DNA of 64,000 nucleotides from Luidia sarsii (Eukaryota > Echinodermata > Asteroidea > Paxillosida > Luidiidae), in assembly GCA_949987565.1 (NCBI GenBank), contig OX465102.1, positions 28,797,768 to 28,861,767 on the forward strand, in the 5' to 3' direction. Shown here in pieces: positions 1 to 12,295 of this stretch. The notes below the pieces were generated by a model. The model worked only from the letters and a program-made list of their open reading frames with translations, searched no databases and was not told the DNA's origin. Each line of letters begins with the position of its first letter. Position 1 is the first letter of the stretch. A program made the translations under genes and the position numbers.

Positions 1-141
1 ATTTCACAAAGCCTTACGATGCACCGTAACTCGACCCACGATGGATAACCCATCGTGAGATGTGATAGGCCGTATGGTTTCTGTGCATGGCTCATCGTGT
101 TACGACTGATCGTAAGTTACGATGGGTTTAGTGAAAATCGA
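1..141. repeat. Dispersed foldback repeat family A (MITE-like)
   Basis: The ends are inverted (ATTTCACAAA near the start, TTTAGTGAAA near the end), and the interior has inverted TTACGAT/ATCGTAA blocks. Related copies lie at 31362-31487 (truncated), 35616-35762 and, degenerate, 24388-24508. No ORF is present, so a non-autonomous DNA transposon is likely. The left edge may be cut by the window. Confidence 0.6.
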
Positions 142-584
142 CGCCTGGACTCTCTAGCTCTTGGGCGCAGCTCTTAGGTACGTGCGGGGAGAGGCTTTGC
201 AGGAGATGCGTGCCTGCCAGTATTTGAGAAAACAGTCGAGTTGCCGAGGGAGTATCCCAAGGTGCGTACAAATAACTTTAATTGGCTAATTAAGATCGTG
301 CTCTGTTTGAGTTCCAGTACTCCATTCTGATCGTTTGCTGTCATCTTGTCCCTTCCTTTAAGAAGTCTTCGGGGGAAGCAGGTCTAGAAAGGGCTTTCAT
401 ACAAGATCACCACATCATATAAGACGGAATATTTCGGGAAAATATGATTTCGGATTTTATAATAGACTAATATGTCACCTTCTCTTCCCCTTTCGTCTAT
501 AGGCCTATTAAGTATAACTCATTTTTGGTACACACGTTGAGCAAGGATTCGGCGCAATGTAAATTAACATTTTATTTATTTTAA

Positions 585-727
585 AATTAAGTGGGCCTGA
601 CGTTTCGATCCTAGCAGGACCTTTCTCGAAGGCACTCTGCCTTTGAGAAAGGTCCTGCTAGGATCGAAACGTCAGGCCCACTAAATTTTAAGATTTACAT
701 TTTGGTAATTTTAGTCAGTAAGCATTT
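585..727. repeat. Family F foldback with hammerhead-like core
   Basis: Two inverted copies of a unit with the signature GGCCTGACGTTTCGATCC meet around 640. Read on the strand ending in GAAACGTC, each arm has a 4-bp stem I (GCCT/AGGC), a 7-nt core position occupied by TTGAGAA instead of CTGANGA, a 5-bp stem-loop and GAAACGTC. This looks like a decayed hammerhead ribozyme. Further copies are given at the other family F entries. Confidence 0.7.
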
Positions 728-1145
728 TTTTTATTTATTTCGGACGAACAATGGGAAGGGGAGTCAGGTTTTGGCTGAAACCATCGTAGCCTTGAACGAA
801 CAACTCAATATGAAACCGATTGTGACAGTAACAACGAAATAGAATTCACACGCTTGTTGAGTAACTCGGTGTGCTTCCATGAAACGGAAAGAGAAGCTAG
901 AATTTTGTCACGGAAATCGATGGGAGAGTTTACAAGACAGTTGGTGGGACACTAGATCAAACGTCGGCATAAAAGGTGGTCAGAAGGGAAATAAGTAACA
1001 CATTATCCACCCCCAACGGTATACAGGGAAATTCCATTGCAAAAGTAAAATAAACTGATTATATGCAAGCTGAGTCATTTCGGAGGTTTTCTTATTAGGC
1101 TTGCTTGTTGTTTGGACACCACCATCTTTCTATTCAATTGATAGA

Positions 1146-1625
1146 TAAACGTAAAGAGAGAAAGAGAAAAAGAAAAGGACAGAGAGAGGAGTAGAGGGAG
1201 GGAGTAAGAGGTGGGGGGAGGTAGTGATAGAGGAAAAGAGAGAAGAGGAGAGGGGGTGAGGGGGAGAGAAAGGCAGAGAGAGGAAAGATAGCGAAAGACA
1301 TAGATGAAGAGAGGGAGAAAGGAAGATGTGGAGGGAGGGAGAGAGAGGTAGAGAGAAAGAGAGAGGAAAGATGTATAGAGCAACGGGAAGAGATATAGAT
1401 GAACAGATCAGACGGGGAGGGAGGGAGTGTTTGAGAGAGATATATAGATGAAGAGAATTACAGAGAGAGGGGAGACAGAGAGGGAGAGAGAAAGGGAAAG
1501 AGAGAGGGAGAGCGAGAGAGAGAGAGGGGAGAGAGAGGGGGAGGGAGGGAGGGAGGGGGGAGAGAAAGAGGATGAGGGCTGATAAAGAGAGAGGTTAAAT
1601 AGAGATGAAGAGAGGGCGAGAGTGA
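1146..1625. repeat. Polypurine (GA-rich) low-complexity tract
   Basis: Almost pure A/G on the plus strand over about 480 bp, with irregular GAGAGG units. Long open frames here are composition artefacts. Confidence 0.9.
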
Positions 1626-1710
1626 TGACGGCTTTCTGTTTTGCATGGCCGATAGTTTTGCACGCAATACTGAGAGAAAAAGGGCTGGCATGAGATTCCT
1701 GCGGACCTAC

Positions 1711-4700
1711 CATGCTGTCCAGGCCGAGTGTGAGGAGCATGCAGAAGAAGAGAAATGACCAGACCTGCGGTGCAGGCTCCATGTTGGCCAATGCCTCTGG
1801 ATACACTATAAAGGCCAGTCCTGGTCCTGTGCAGTTGGTGGTGGAAGGAAGTAAACTTGGGTTTTGTGATGCATTTGTTTTAACTGACTGGGTATGTACT
1901 TCATTCATTGATCAAAGTTAACAAATGAACGGACAGCTGAGTGCGGGAAATAATGTGTGATTTACACTTTGTGTGACCCCTGAACAGCTGTGTGCATCTG
2001 CATTGAAATGGGAATGTGATTCCTGGAGATATAGGGCAGGTAATGGATGAATGCTAATGACATGACGCTTCGCTAGCCATGTAATTATAGTCGACTATAC
2101 TTGGGAAGGCCGGGACCTAAGAATCGACAAAAGGAGCAAATGAACGGACAAACGTTTGAACAAAAAAAACAACGATTTAACGAACAAACTAACAAGCCGG
2201 TAAACAAACAAGCAAAATAATGGACACACAAACAAACTAGCCAGAGAAAATAAACAGACACACACAATATCAGATAGGCCTAGTTGAAAGAATTGAAGAA
2301 AAAAAATCATGGCAAAGAAAACTGGACCGGGCCTTGAACCCGAGACCTCCGGATTAACGTACCAGCGCTCTACAAACTGAGCTGTTCAGCCCTATAGACG
2401 GTGGCTTCCCAAAAAAACTACAGGTAGTCTTTGCCGGTGTGGGGGCTCCAGGCAAAAGAAATTCAACCGTTAACTGACGCGTATCTCCACGGGATCACAC
2501 CCCCGCTTTCATTCGAACGTAAGCAACCAATTGCTGTAAACCTGGCTACGGCAGCTCAGGGATCACACAAGAAGAGCCCAGACTCTGCTGGACTATGACA
2601 GGAGTTTGTTGCCAGTCGCTGTCAACATTTGGAATAGGCCTCCCCCTGATATCATTGGGCAGCCCTCAAAGGAGGGAGCTCAGAGTTTTAAGTGGATGCA
2701 GCTTTTTTATAATTCAAGTCAAGCGAACAAACAAAGCACTGGGAACTTTTGAACTTTTGAACAAATTGAAAAAAAAAATGAAAAAGAAAAATTGCAAAGA
2801 AAATTTGAAAGAATGAACAAGAGAATCGATACGTCTAAATGAACAGATAACTAAAATTAATCTCGATGAATCACAACCCCTGGGTTCAGAGGAAGCCATG
2901 CCAGGCAGAATGACGATCGACATACCGCTGGTTGCCACATCGCGCACACTCTGGCCGCTGGTCTCCGCCATGAATCCCAGCGTGGAGAAGATGACGAAGC
3001 CCGCCAGTATGCTGGTACCGCAGTTACACAGCGAGACAATCACGGCATCCCTACAGCACGGTGAGGATATAGGAGGAGGCAGAGAACGGACTTGAAGCCG
3101 AAAGGTTTGCGCCAACACAGTCCGTTCATATAGTCAGAAGAGCTCGATCGAGTATACTCCACCGCCGTGGCCTTCCCGCCCAGCGCGACCTATTGTGAAA
3201 CTGACCGGTGGAATCACCACTCTGGACTGGTAGACTCCTTGTAGGACAGCTGTGCATGAGTGGACTGGAGGGGAGGGGCTTGATATAGCATTTAATGAGG
3301 CCGAGGCCGAGCTCAAAGTTGGGGTGAACGGATTAAAAGTCATATACCAAGAACGACCATCTCAGAGCCGGTAGGTTCTAACATTTATATCATATTGCTT
3401 ATTATGTGATACTGAGATCGCTATAGTGCACATATAGAACCTTGCCAAGATATTGAATCACGTAATCAGTTTGGATTCAGCAGTATCCTTTCCGAGTGGA
3501 GTATCATATGTTGTGACTCGGAATGAAGACTTCAACCCTTTTTTTGTGACTTAGGAGACGGGACCAGAACTGGCTTTACCTTTGACAGTTGTTGTGGAAC
3601 CTGTTGTAGCTTGCCATCGTGGTCAAGGAGCCAAAGGAGATTCCCAGGGAATAGAAAATCTGGTTGGCCGCATCCTTCCACGGCTGCACGAGATAGAGGG
3701 ATGGGTAATATCACTATAATTATTGGGTAGGGCTAATTAATTAACCCTCACACTATGAACATGTAAACCGTGAAAAAGGGGTGAAAATGTCATTTCACCG
3801 TGAAACTAAAAAGTCACTGTGATTTCACGGTGCATTTTACAGTGAATTCACCGTGAAAATAATCACTTGTCTGACCTGATAAGGACATCTTCAGGTCACT
3901 AAAGAGACCGTGAAAAAGCCTTGAATATCTAGGGTGGCAGGCTCCAGCCATGGGGGATGGCTAATTCAATTACCAGAAGGGACCATCAGCCCCCATAGAG
4001 GTACTGTTTGGTGTCCTGTCACTCCCAGATATACTCCTGTCACTCCCAGATACTTCTAAATTGCCTCTAGCCATTTACCACCAGGAATGTAGCCTTGAAG
4101 ACCACTGGTGAAAACACCGTGAAAATGAACTTGGCTAACTGTGTGCCATGAAATAGGGGTGAAAACACGGTGAATTTTCTTTTCACGGCTAAATGTCATG
4201 TTCACCCCTTTTCCACGGATTAGATGTTTATAGTGTCATTGAATGTCATTTTCATCTACACAAAAGCACAGAGCATACAGTGCTAACTATACACATCAGG
4301 AAGGGCAAACCCTCTTTAAATGTCAAACAGATCAATACGCAAAGCACAGCACGAGCATTAACTGCACAACATCAGGGATACAGGGGGATCCCAGTAATTC
4401 ATGCAATGACATTCTCATTATTATTATCATCCACACAAATCACAGGGCATTCTGTAGACTTGTCCAAGTCGGTCTCTCCGGTACGGCTCCGGCCAGAGAT
4501 CCGGGCCAAACGCACGCAACCCACGGCACGGCTCGCAGACCGCACCGCTGCCATATACCACACGCAATAGCCCGATGTGTCCGTACATGTGTACGAACCT
4601 GTATACGCAGCTGTACGTCCTGGCTGCCCTCGAGTAGTTTACGGACCAAGACAAGACGCGAACACAATACGCACGCAAGTTACAGGCGGGGTATATGGTG

Positions 4701-7700
4701 CACAGCGTGCGACAGCTTTGAGCGGATCATTTCGCAACGATGTTGCGCAGAGCATACCGTACTTAATTGTTTTTCTGAAGGCCGGATTTTGATTTAGAAA
4801 TCGGCGACCAACGCCTTGGTCAAGGCTAGGCAAACACTCTGAACATTATATACATCGAGTATACTGGGTATACCCGCATTGAATGAGACGGTCATATCTT
4901 CACAATTCACCAGGTAATTTCATGAGCAAAGCCCTGACCTTACAATACTATAGCTACACGTATATATGGTGGGGTAAACCCTCATCGAATGACCTTCTCG
5001 ACCAGTGATGAGGGCACGTAGTTTACACAAACCCGCGACGGTGATGGACAGGATGCCCAATTGATCTCATACCATACGTGCCGACGGCAAAGCTGAATCT
5101 GGTTCACGGAGAACAACCTGCGTGTCGGAAATACACGGCGGACCGGTACGTGGGACACGCGGACGGCAGGCCGTGCCTCACCTTTGGATCCAGGAGATCG
5201 CTGAATGTGGGCTTGATGTAGAACTCCACCCCTCGGCCAGCACCGGGCAACGACGCCCCTCTCCCAAGCAGGATGATGAGAACGACGTACGGAAATATGG
5301 CCGTGAAGTATACAACCTGAAGCAACACATACACGTAATTATATCATGCTTATAGGCCCTACTGACTTTAGATTACCAAAATGTGGAGGGCCTGACGTTC
5401 CGATCCGGTAGGACCTCTCTCAAAGGCAGAATCAATCTGCCTTAAAGGCCCTGCTGGGATTGAAACATCAGGCCGTTGATATACTACATTCCTGTGACAC
5501 AGACAGATTGCAGTCTGATCAGAGACAGGTAGATCACATTAACCTAATGATTAGTGGGGGACTGGAACCATTGTAGGGTTTAGATCATGTATGAGGACAC
5601 ACCTAATTGCGGGCTGAAATCTAGAAAACCAACCATTTACGTCCGTTTGGTAAAAAACATAGAAGACAGAGACCCGACAGAGCTTCCTGGTACTCATCAG
5701 ACGCTTAAATCTAGTAGAAAACTGGTCATTCAACTGGCCTCCATGGGTGCAGCCGACCCAGAAAGCCCTGATGAGTATACAGCTCAACATACCACAGACT
5801 GCAGCTGGTCAATTATTGATGAAGTGAGCTTGAAAAAAGCGGAGGTTATCGCATACTCAGATCTCCACATTCACTGCCATGTCATGACTGTAATGTGATA
5901 GGTCCGCCCTGTCCACTCACTACCACACTCACTGCCATGTCATCAATGACTGCAATGTGATAGGTCCGCCCTGTATACACTCACTGAGCGTGATCATCCT
6001 GATCTGGTGACTGAAACCTCACCAACTGCCAATATTTCTGAACATGTTTTGTAATGCTGTGGTTTTATACATACGAATAATAACAAGAGGTTCCCATACG
6101 CACGTGAAGGAAGACTGGAGGGGATTTTCCAGCCTGGACTTACCTTTCCAGACGCTTTGATGCCCTTGCAGACGCACAGGTAGACAATCGCCCAGGCTAG
6201 CGCTAGACAACCGAGAAGCTCCAGTCGAATGCTGCCCATGTCATGTATACCGTCCGTCAACTGGTGAACCTGACGGCTGCAAGATTGTAAATTGACCGAG
6301 CAGACAAAGAAATCATTGAATGCCAGTCTGTCCTTTAAATGGATAGTTCGTCGATAAAGCTTTGCAGTTTCTCCAACAGGTATCCACAATAAACTGGCTT
6401 TTACTTCACTTACTTTTACTAATTTTACTTAATTCTACTTATGTTTTAGCTGACAAAGACAATTTACGCTCGTTGTTGTGTTCGGCAACAAAAGACTCGT
6501 ACTCGGGCGAGCTGGCATTCCTAGGTCAACTATATGAGCTGGTTTCCCCATCGTCTGCATTCGTAAAAGGTAGGTTCACTGACTGGTCCCTGTCAAGATC
6601 CTATCAGTCTATCTTAGGCCCGGTCCAATTGCACGTGGGCCTACGGAAGCCGATCTATCAGCGGCAGCAGCCGATTCCCATAGGCGTGTGTGTTACAGTC
6701 AGCCATAGCCAGTGGATACACACACACATGTATACACATGTGGCAAGCGCAGTCTGGGACCCAGTCTCCCCCGCGCGCAGGAACTCACTGCCAGAACTCG
6801 TCGCTGGGCCTGGTCAGGTTCTCCCGCTCCGCCAGGGTGTAGTTCATGGACACGTTGAAGCAGTTCTCGGTGTTCCACTCGTTGCCGCAGCTGGACCAGG
6901 GCAGCGGCTGGGTGGTGCAGGAGCAGATGAGGTAGTATATGGTCCAGGCAATGATGACGTTGTAGTAGATAGCCACCAGGATAGCTATGATGATCATACC
7001 GATGCCCACGCCTGAGTGAGGAGGCAAAACAAGAAAACTTCCAATTAGAGGAAAAGAGATGCCTGCATGACAGCACAAGCAGTGGGTGTGTATCAAGCAC
7101 ATGCAGCTGTGCTATAGTCTTACCATGGAACCATGTCTTACTGACGAACGACTGATGACAATCAAAGGAGAACTGGGGCCAAAGAGCTGCTTATAAGCGC
7201 CAAAATTTGTAGAAGCATGAAAAGCCTTCCCAGGTTGCCAGCCAAAGTTCCACTTGTATATCCTATAAGCTATGAATCCGAAACAAAAAAGTAGGGTTTG
7301 CCCTATTCGATGTAATTAGCACTGAGTCCGATTGTCCGATTTCCTGCTGAAAAGCACTAAGCAAAGCACTAAGCACTTTTAGTGCTTATTGCCTCAGGTA
7401 GGACAGACCCTCGGTGAAAAGAGATATACAGTCATGTACATGTATTTACACGGTGTCCCCACAAAACACCCCTTGACTTGCTACCTCCACCATGAATAGC
7501 TTGAACTCCCCTCCGTCCGGCATTTACCCGTGAAGATGGGGCTGATCTTCCACACGGCCACGGCTCCCAGGCTGGCGAACTGTCCAAAGGCCAGCTCCAG
7601 ATAGAACAGAGGTAGACCGGCCACGAACAGCATGATGACGTAGGGAACAAGAAACGCACCTGGGAAATATATTCATCAACAAAATGTGCCCCGCTCAAGG

Positions 7701-8402
7701 AAAAGTGGATACCAATTGCATCAAGCCTTGATTGTTATGGCCCGTTGAAATGTTGAGTGAAATTTTACCAAACCTAAGACAATCGTTTATTCGTCAGCAT
7801 TGTTCTCTTTTATTGTCTCAATTTTGTTGCTTTGATTCATGGAAATCATTATCTATCGGCCACCCATTTAGAGCAATCATAATCCCCTTTATATACAATT
7901 TCATAAGGTCAGATTGCAAGTCAGCTGCTCTTTCCAACTGCCCCAAATCGACACCAGACCGGGCCTATGGTTTTTTTTTTAAAGCCTGCTTTATTCGTCA
8001 TTATACTGTAGTTGGAAGTCAGCCGAACAGTGAATCCAAGGCATGTCGTCCTCTGGATCTCAATGTCGCCATGAAAAGAGGTTTCATCTGCCGATGCAGT
8101 TTGTAGACATCGCTTATTGCCTTGCGACTGATCGCACTGTTACGACGAGTGATAGATAAAAATGATCCAACACTCATGTGCTGATCATTATTGGTATAGC
8201 CAAGTGGTGTGGCACTTCGGGGCCACCTTATATTTCCACGGAGGCACTCACCGCCTCCATTCTGGTAGCACAGGTAGGGGAAACGCCACACGTTACCAAG
8301 GCCTACGGCAAAACCGATACAGGACAAAATGAAGTCCAGCTGACTGCCCCAAGTCTCCCGCTTCTCCGGCTCCGACCCTGAGCCGCTGGCTGCCACCCGT
8401 TT
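1711..8402 (-). CDS. SLC6 Na+/Cl- neurotransmitter transporter, glycine-transporter-like (partial, both ends missing)
   Basis: Eight coding exons on the minus strand: 8252-8402, 7528-7659, 6789-7011, 6144-6276, 5182-5316, 3580-3683, 2926-3050, 1711-1826. All have AG/GT borders and matching phases and together encode 373 residues. The first exon contains the TM1 signature [14 protein letters not shown] followed by QNGGG. TM3 reads [14 protein letters not shown]. The large extracellular loop has WSSC..EWNTENC with N-glycosylation sites (NVS, NYT, NLT). TM6 lies in [11 protein letters not shown] followed by [10 protein letters not shown], and TM8 in [13 protein letters not shown]. The family couples Na+ and Cl- gradients to uptake of small neurotransmitters or osmolytes at the plasma membrane. 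The pattern resembles GLYT1/2, but the substrate is inferred. The cytosolic N-terminal exon (before 8402) and TM9-12 are not found in the window. Confidence 0.95.
2316..2560 (-). repeat. tRNA-like SINE region in SLC6 intron
   Basis: On the minus strand, 2400 to 2316 resembles a tRNA-like RNA polymerase III promoter. An A-box-like AGCTCAGTTTGTAGAGCG is followed by a B-box-like GGTTCAAGGCCC. A second copy with an insertion between the boxes lies near 20450-20545. The adjoining 2400-2560 block is also shared with 20560-20705 and 51605-51770, so the repeat is larger than the tRNA-like part. It is not called a functional tRNA because the acceptor stem and anticodon arm do not fold convincingly. 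Confidence 0.55.
3750..4234. repeat. Foldback repeat family B, copy 1
   Basis: The inverted ends contain CACTATGAACATG / ATGTTTATAGTG, with many GTGAAA/TTTCAC blocks inside. A second, shorter copy at 10700-11098 is inserted in the downstream half of the SLC6-exon duplication. No ORF. MITE-like. Confidence 0.65.
5389..5475. repeat. Family F foldback, degenerate copy
   Basis: Inverted arms with the GGCCTGACGTT signature, diverged from the consensus, in the SLC6 intron between the exons at 5182-5316 and 6144-6276. Confidence 0.6.
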
Positions 8403-8682
8403 CTGCAATCCAAGATGAAACGAGGAAAAGAATGTCTCTGAATGGTTTCAGAAATAATTGTCCGGCGTCGTCAAAAGCGACCTTCGAACCGCTCTTCTGA
8501 GATTTACAAGTTCACAATTTCCATCATTTTTTGTTGATCGAACTTATGTGGTTCCTCTTAAGTTATGAGGGGATACTTATAGACCCCCAAATGTCAGAAG
8601 CTGAAAGGTATACAGTCTAAAAGAAATGAAGAAATATAGAGTTTAAGTTTATTAATGGTAATGCCAAACGTATGGCTGATAC

Positions 8683-9506
8683 TAGTCCGAGTAACTTGGA
8701 CCCTTACAATCGCCCTTTTAAAAAAATTGAGATTTCGGGCGATGTAGGGTCCAAGAAAAACTGCTTGAAATCCCGTCAAACTAACTATGTGTTCGACTCC
8801 ATGACTACCCCCAACCAAAACTCCGAGATTTTACCCCGAAAACACCCGTGAAACCGTCCCACGCACCCATCTTTGGATTAAGTGAGAATCACCAATTTCA
8901 ATACTGGTCTTTTTTTTTTACTCACGTTTGGAGAAAAAGGAGAAATTTCCCCTCAGGTTATCGAGAAGAATCTCTCCCGTCCGACGAGCCGAAATGCGGC
9001 GGCCATCTTTGCTTCTAACGGCACACGCAACCGCTACACGCAAATCGATGACGTTTTGACAGGTCCGTGTGCGCAGTAGGTCTGTGTGAGTGTGTGCGCG
9101 CGCAAACATGCGTTGACCCCTATGGTCGCCCAAAACGTCATCGATTTGCGTGTATACCGTTTCAATTTGAAATCAAAGATGGCCGCCGCATTTTGGCTCG
9201 TCGGACGGGAGAGAATCTTCTCGATAACCTGAGGGAAAATTTCTCCTTTTTCCCGGCAAACGTGAGTAAAACAAATGACCAGTATTGAAATCGGTGGTTC
9301 TCACTTAATCCAAAGATGGGTGCGTGGGACGGTTTCACGGGTGTTTTCGGGGTAAAATCTGGGGGTTTTGGTCGGGGGTAGTCATGGAGTCGAACACATA
9401 GTTAGTTTGACGGGATTCCGAGCAGTTTTTCTTGGACCCTACATCGCCCGAAATCTCAATTTTTTTTAAAAAAGGGCGATTGTAAGGGTCCAAGTTACTC
9501 GGACTA
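8683..9506. mobile_element. MULE-like foldback transposon with 9-bp target duplication
   Basis: This 824-bp near-palindrome has arms of roughly 370 bp running inward from TAGTCCGAGTAACTTGG and its complement. It is flanked by perfect 9-bp direct repeats GGCTGATAC at 8674-8682 and 9507-9515. The target-site length and very long TIRs fit Mutator-like elements. The spacer at about 9065-9130 is small and no transposase is encoded. A 105-bp relative is at 18176-18280 and a fragment at 44120-44204. Confidence 0.8.
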
Positions 9507-10082
9507 GGCTGATACGCAGAATTTCGTTGGTTACAAAACAGCACAGAGGCCAAAAAGAACCATGTCTAACTGTCTCACCTCCTCCATTGTTACAGGAACC
9601 CGATGCCAGTAATGAAAAAATCCTCACAGATCTTTGCTATTCCACGCCACAATTCTACACAGTCAACGTACTACATTCGCATTGCAGCTCGAAAACTAAC
9701 TATATGATGCATGTAGAGGTACGGATCCCCCTTTTGGAAGTTGCTTGAATCTGTGGCACCAGTACCCCCTCTCTCTCTCCCCACAAGAAATGAGTTGTGC
9801 AAGTCACTGTGTACACTTGTTGTTTAGCCCAATTGCACAATATCAACACAGATCTCTTCGGATGAGAGGTGGCGGTGTACTTAACTTCCAGGTGGCCAAA
9901 TTAACATGAGAATAGGAACTCATTTTATACGACCCATGAGCTGATTTACAATCTGACCATGCATGAACATGTGTACTGTATAGATGTGCCAAGATAGCCA
10001 TCGATTTGATCTAACCATAGAGCAAGGAACAGTGTATCGGTTGCCAAAGACTGATGACCGATTGGAAAATTAGGTTTCTGCT

Positions 10083-10174
10083 AAACCGATACAGGACAAA
10101 ATTGAGTCCAGCTGACTCCCCCAAATCTCCCGCTTCTCCGGCTCCGACCCTGAGCCGCTGGCTGCCACCCGTTT
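10083..10174 (-). pseudogene. Truncated duplicate of SLC6 TM1 exon
   Basis: This is a near-identical copy of the 5' part of the SLC6 exon at 8252-8402. It retains the splice acceptor and the [16 protein letters not shown] stretch, then has substitutions (I for T, S for F) and stops matching within TM1, before the NVWRFPY sodium-site motif. It lacks a donor site and the rest of TM1, so it cannot replace the functional exon. Confidence 0.85.
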
Positions 10175-11710
10175 CTGCAATCCAAGATGAAACGAGGAAA
10201 GGATGTCTCTGAATGGTTCCAGAAATTGTCCGGCGTCGTCAAAAGCGACCTTTGAACTGCTCTTCTGAGATTAACAAGTTCACCATTTCCCTCATTTCTT
10301 TGATAGAACTTTCATGGTTCCTCTTATGAGGGGATACTTATATAGATCCCCAAATGTCAGAAGCTGAAAGGTATAGTCTAAAAGAAGCGAACTAAAACTT
10401 GTCTTTTAAAAAAAAATTATGTAAAATTCAGATTGGTCGCACCATGTTGCCCGACAACCCTGAATGGCAGAATGCCAAAACTTTTAATAATGGTAATGCC
10501 AAACGTATTGCCAACTCCTTACTGACTAAATAGACTCAGAATAACCCCGCTATACAAAGCTTTAAGCGAAGGCCCGGCACTTTTTAAAAAGCATGAGATA
10601 CAATGTCCTGCTAGGCTGCTGGATGCGCGTAATTCAGTGCAGCGACCAATGACAAGTAGAATTTTACTGGCTGATACGCAGAATTTCGTTGGTTACAAAT
10701 TCATTTCGGAGTGAAACTAAAAAGTCACTGTGATTTCACGGTGCATCTTACGGTGAATTCACAGTGAAAATAATCGCCTCTCTGACCTGATAAGGACATC
10801 TTCAGGTCACTAAAGAGACCGTGAATATCTAGGATGGCAAAAGCTCCAGCCTTGAGGGATGGCTAATTCAATTACCAGTAGGGACCACCAGCCCATAACT
10901 GTCACTCCCAGATACTTCTAAATTGCCTCTAGCCATTTACCACCAGGAATGTGGCATTGGAGACCACTGGTGGAAACGCCTTGAAAATGACTTGGCTAAC
11001 TGTGTGCCATGAAATAGGGGTGAAAACACGGTGAATTTTCTTTTCACGGCTAAATGACATCTTCACCCAATTTTCACGGTTTAGATGTTAATAGTGACAG
11101 AGGCCAAAAGATCTAACCATGCCCTTCTGACTTACCTCCTCCATGGTTTTAGGATCCCGATGCTATCGGCTAGCAATTAAAATACAACAAATCCTCGCAG
11201 ATCCTTTGCTGTTCCACGCCACAATTCTACACAGTCGGCTACATTCGCATTGCAGCTCGAAATTTAATGCATGCCAGTGGCGTCCAGCTCTTTGGAAGTT
11301 GACTTGAATCTGTGGCACCAGTAACCCCTCTCTCTCCCCACAAGAAATGAGCTGTGCAAGTTCGGCTTGCGTATAATAAATTATGCAATTGCGTTTGTTT
11401 GCTGTATACACTTGCTGTGCGTATACTGTGTTGGTATAACCATAGCATAACACAGGCATAATATTTACACAGATTTGTACGGTTGGAGAGGTGCCGGTTG
11501 GGAGAGTTGGCTAAAATTAACATGAGAATGGGATATACGATCGACCCACATGAGCTGGTTTGCACTCTGGCCATGCATGATGAACATTTACACTGTAGAT
11601 GTGCCAAGATACCCGTCGGTGGATCTAACCAGAGGGCAAGGAAAGAGTCTAATTACATGGGTTGCTAATAAAGACTGACCGATTGGAAAATTGCATAAGG
11701 TTTCGAAGCA

Positions 11711-12295
11711 TCAACTAGCTACCTCATGAAATAGTATCTCATAGTATCTCATACATGTATATAAATAACGTATACGGTATAGGCCTAATCAACCTCCAGG
11801 GGGCGTAGGGTATAATGTTTACAATTGTTTTCATGTCACCGACCCCCTACGTTGAGTTGGAGTCGGGTGTCATTGATGAAACGTTCACACTAAAAGTAAG
11901 CCAGTTTATTGTGGATACCTGTATGGAGAAACTGCATTAAAACTGCACTATATCTCTGAAGATGACGGTTCATTGCGGCCACTTTCCACTGTACACCTAA
12001 GCCTATAATCAGTATTCCCATACTTAGAGGAGATTCCGGGATAATGTGATAAAGTGCCACAAAAACGAGAACTGAAAGCAAATCAGTTGTTTTGTGGCAA
12101 CTCAACATGTGTTTATTTACGTTCATTTAATTATTAGACCAAAGTCTCTCCGATTCTGTGATAGTGCTGGAAATTGAAGCTTGAACCTTAATCTGTCGTG
12201 GGTTTGCTTTTTTCTCAAAATGGTGTAGAGGAATGTGATACCTCGGGAACATGCCTGGGTGAAGCTGGTTAAGTTGCCAATATTGTGCACTTCTT
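11711..12295. other. Gene-less stretch
   Basis: I see no exon or recognisable repeat here. A roughly 45-bp block at about 12259-12300 is repeated directly at about 12507-12548, bracketing the first CT-rich tract. Confidence 0.4.

Larger units (their letters stand above)
142..1710. other. Gene-less stretch downstream of the SLC6 exons
   Basis: I see no coding exon here. It holds a hammerhead-like foldback at 585-727 and a purine-rich tract at 1146-1625. The exon that should follow the last SLC6 exon (after TM8) is not recognisable, so it probably lies before position 1. Confidence 0.6.
8310..11710. repeat. Tandem segmental duplication with nested insertions
   Basis: Copy 1 is 8310-8682 plus 9516-10080. 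Copy 2 is 10084-10508 plus about 10671-10698 plus 11099-11710. Both run from inside an SLC6 exon into the upstream intron, then through a shared block around 9590-9700 and 11150-11260. Copy 1 is split by a foldback transposon (8683-9506). Copy 2 is split by about 160 bp at 10509-10670 and by a family B element at 10700-11098. The insertions therefore postdate the duplication. Confidence 0.75.

Noticed and set aside
4193..4833. Overlapping ORFs of 125-184 codons on the plus strand in an SLC6 intron
   Set aside because: No codon bias, domain or splice sites; they lie between verified SLC6 exons and partly in a foldback repeat.
8683..9506. Plus and minus 60-70-codon ORFs in the large foldback as transposase fragments
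   Set aside because: The same peptides appear from both arms because of the palindrome, with no recognised domain.
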